64,000 bases of DNA from Rhodonellum sp041748555 (GTDB lineage: Bacteria > Bacteroidota > Bacteroidia > Cytophagales > Cyclobacteriaceae): positions 3,839-67,838 of the forward strand of contig JBGTDA010000099.1 of assembly GCA_041748555.1 (NCBI GenBank), in the 5' to 3' direction. Under the pieces are notes generated by a model. That model ran no database searches. It saw only the letters and a program-made list of their open reading frames with translations, and was not told the origin of the DNA. The position numbers and the translations under genes were made by a program. The number at the start of each line of letters is the position of its first letter. The stretch's first letter is position 1. Below are positions 63,726 through 64,000 of the stretch, in pieces.

Positions 63726-64000
63726 GAATATAAAATCAAAAATCATCGAGACGGCAACAGAATTGTTTATGCACCTTGGAATCAGGTCAGTAACCATGGA
63801 TGACATTGCCAGGCAAGCCGGGGTTTCAAAAAAAACCATTTACCAGGAATTTGCCGACAAGAACCAACTGGTTTTTGAAACCTTTTCAATGGCCTTGGAA
63901 CAGGATAAATGTTCCATGGAAGAAATCCCTCAGCCTAATGAAGGGGTGATTGAGCATTTAATTGGTCTTTCATTCTATATGAGACAAAGATTTGCCGACA
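63724..64000 (+). CDS. TetR/AcrR family transcriptional regulator, 3'-truncated by window edge
   Basis: The N-terminal 92 residues are visible. The helix-turn-helix is clear: KSKIIETATELFMHLGIRSV, then MDDIARQAGVSKKTIYQEFADKNQLV, the standard TetR pattern. The start is a TTG at 63724, since an in-frame TAA lies just upstream and the first ATG would cut into the DNA-binding domain. The ligand-binding domain is off the window. It is divergent from purL and preceded by a direct repeat that may be its operator. Confidence 0.88.
   Translation, partial: MNIKSKIIETATELFMHLGIRSVTMDDIARQAGVSKKTIYQEFADKNQLVFETFSMALEQDKCSMEEIPQPNEGVIEHLIGLSFYMRQRFAD

Noticed and set aside
1..64000. tRNA, rRNA, CRISPR array, insertion sequence or prophage
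   Set aside because: No cloverleaf-like sequence, no regularly spaced repeats, no transposase or integrase motif was seen by eye; a covariance-model scan would be decisive for RNA genes.

Overview
The window looks like a chromosomal segment of a Bacteroidota bacterium, most likely a Cytophagales/Cyclobacteriaceae-type genome. The evidence is a SusC/SusD pair, several Bacteroidota-typical families (DUF2027-Smr protein, TamB facing TsaD, DUF4136 lipoprotein, PadR plus FtsX-type permease, long single-chain PurL), AT-rich intergenic DNA with almost no Shine-Dalgarno sequences, and frequent TTG starts. I saw no rRNA, tRNA, CRISPR array, transposase or phage module. Species-level assignment is not possible by eye.

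Layout. 1-2.0 kb: nucleotide-sugar genes (kdsD, cut by the window edge, and a GDP-mannose pyrophosphorylase). 2.0-8.5 kb: a metallophosphoesterase, a DUF4136 lipoprotein, a two-gene lipoprotein operon (N-acetylmuramoyl-L-alanine amidase plus DigH-like glycosidase), a DeoR regulator, a GNAT acetyltransferase and an EcsC-family protein. 9.0-22.2 kb: a polysaccharide utilisation locus on the + strand with an exported enolase-superfamily enzyme, SusC, SusD, and a PL8 lyase between two paralogous heparinase II/III-like lyases. This set points to a uronic-acid polymer such as a glycosaminoglycan. 22.2-26.7 kb: a decayed stretch, an atypical IscA-like protein, then a tightly packed + strand run (unknown membrane protein, YkvA-like, nucleotide-sugar-epimerase-like, dtd, two-domain ABC ATPase). 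27.0-30.8 kb: PadR plus FtsX-like permease, MazG-like pyrophosphohydrolase, and a 49-aa DUF2256 zinc-ribbon protein. 30.8-38.6 kb: minus-strand photolyase, DUF2027-Smr, an unknown protein and tamB. 38.6-40.6 kb: tsaD, smpB and an HNH endonuclease.

40.7-49.4 kb: a hybrid histidine kinase and an NtrC-type regulator converge with overlapping stop codons. They are followed by a secreted protein with a newly recognised 50-aa membrane protein, a PurF-like amidotransferase, a single-domain receiver and an M42 peptidase. 49.8-53.4 kb: an iron-acquisition operon (TonB-dependent siderophore receptor, PepSY membrane protein) with two 17-bp palindromic operator candidates upstream. 53.6-59.4 kb: a YncE-like propeller, a transglutaminase-like lipoprotein, a small repeat-rich lipoprotein, a rhodanese lipoprotein, a decayed cupin gene and an ion channel with a non-canonical selectivity filter. 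59.8-63.4 kb: purL. The window ends in a TetR-family gene preceded by a 20-bp-period direct repeat.

I did not find a clearly undescribed multi-gene system. The best leads are the amidase/DigH pair (sequential peptidoglycan denuding and cleavage), the ABC protein with one intact and one fully degenerate composite ATP site, the channel with a Ser-Leu-Gly-Asn-Gly-Asp filter, the single-cysteine IscA-like protein, and the palindromic sites ahead of the siderophore receptor.
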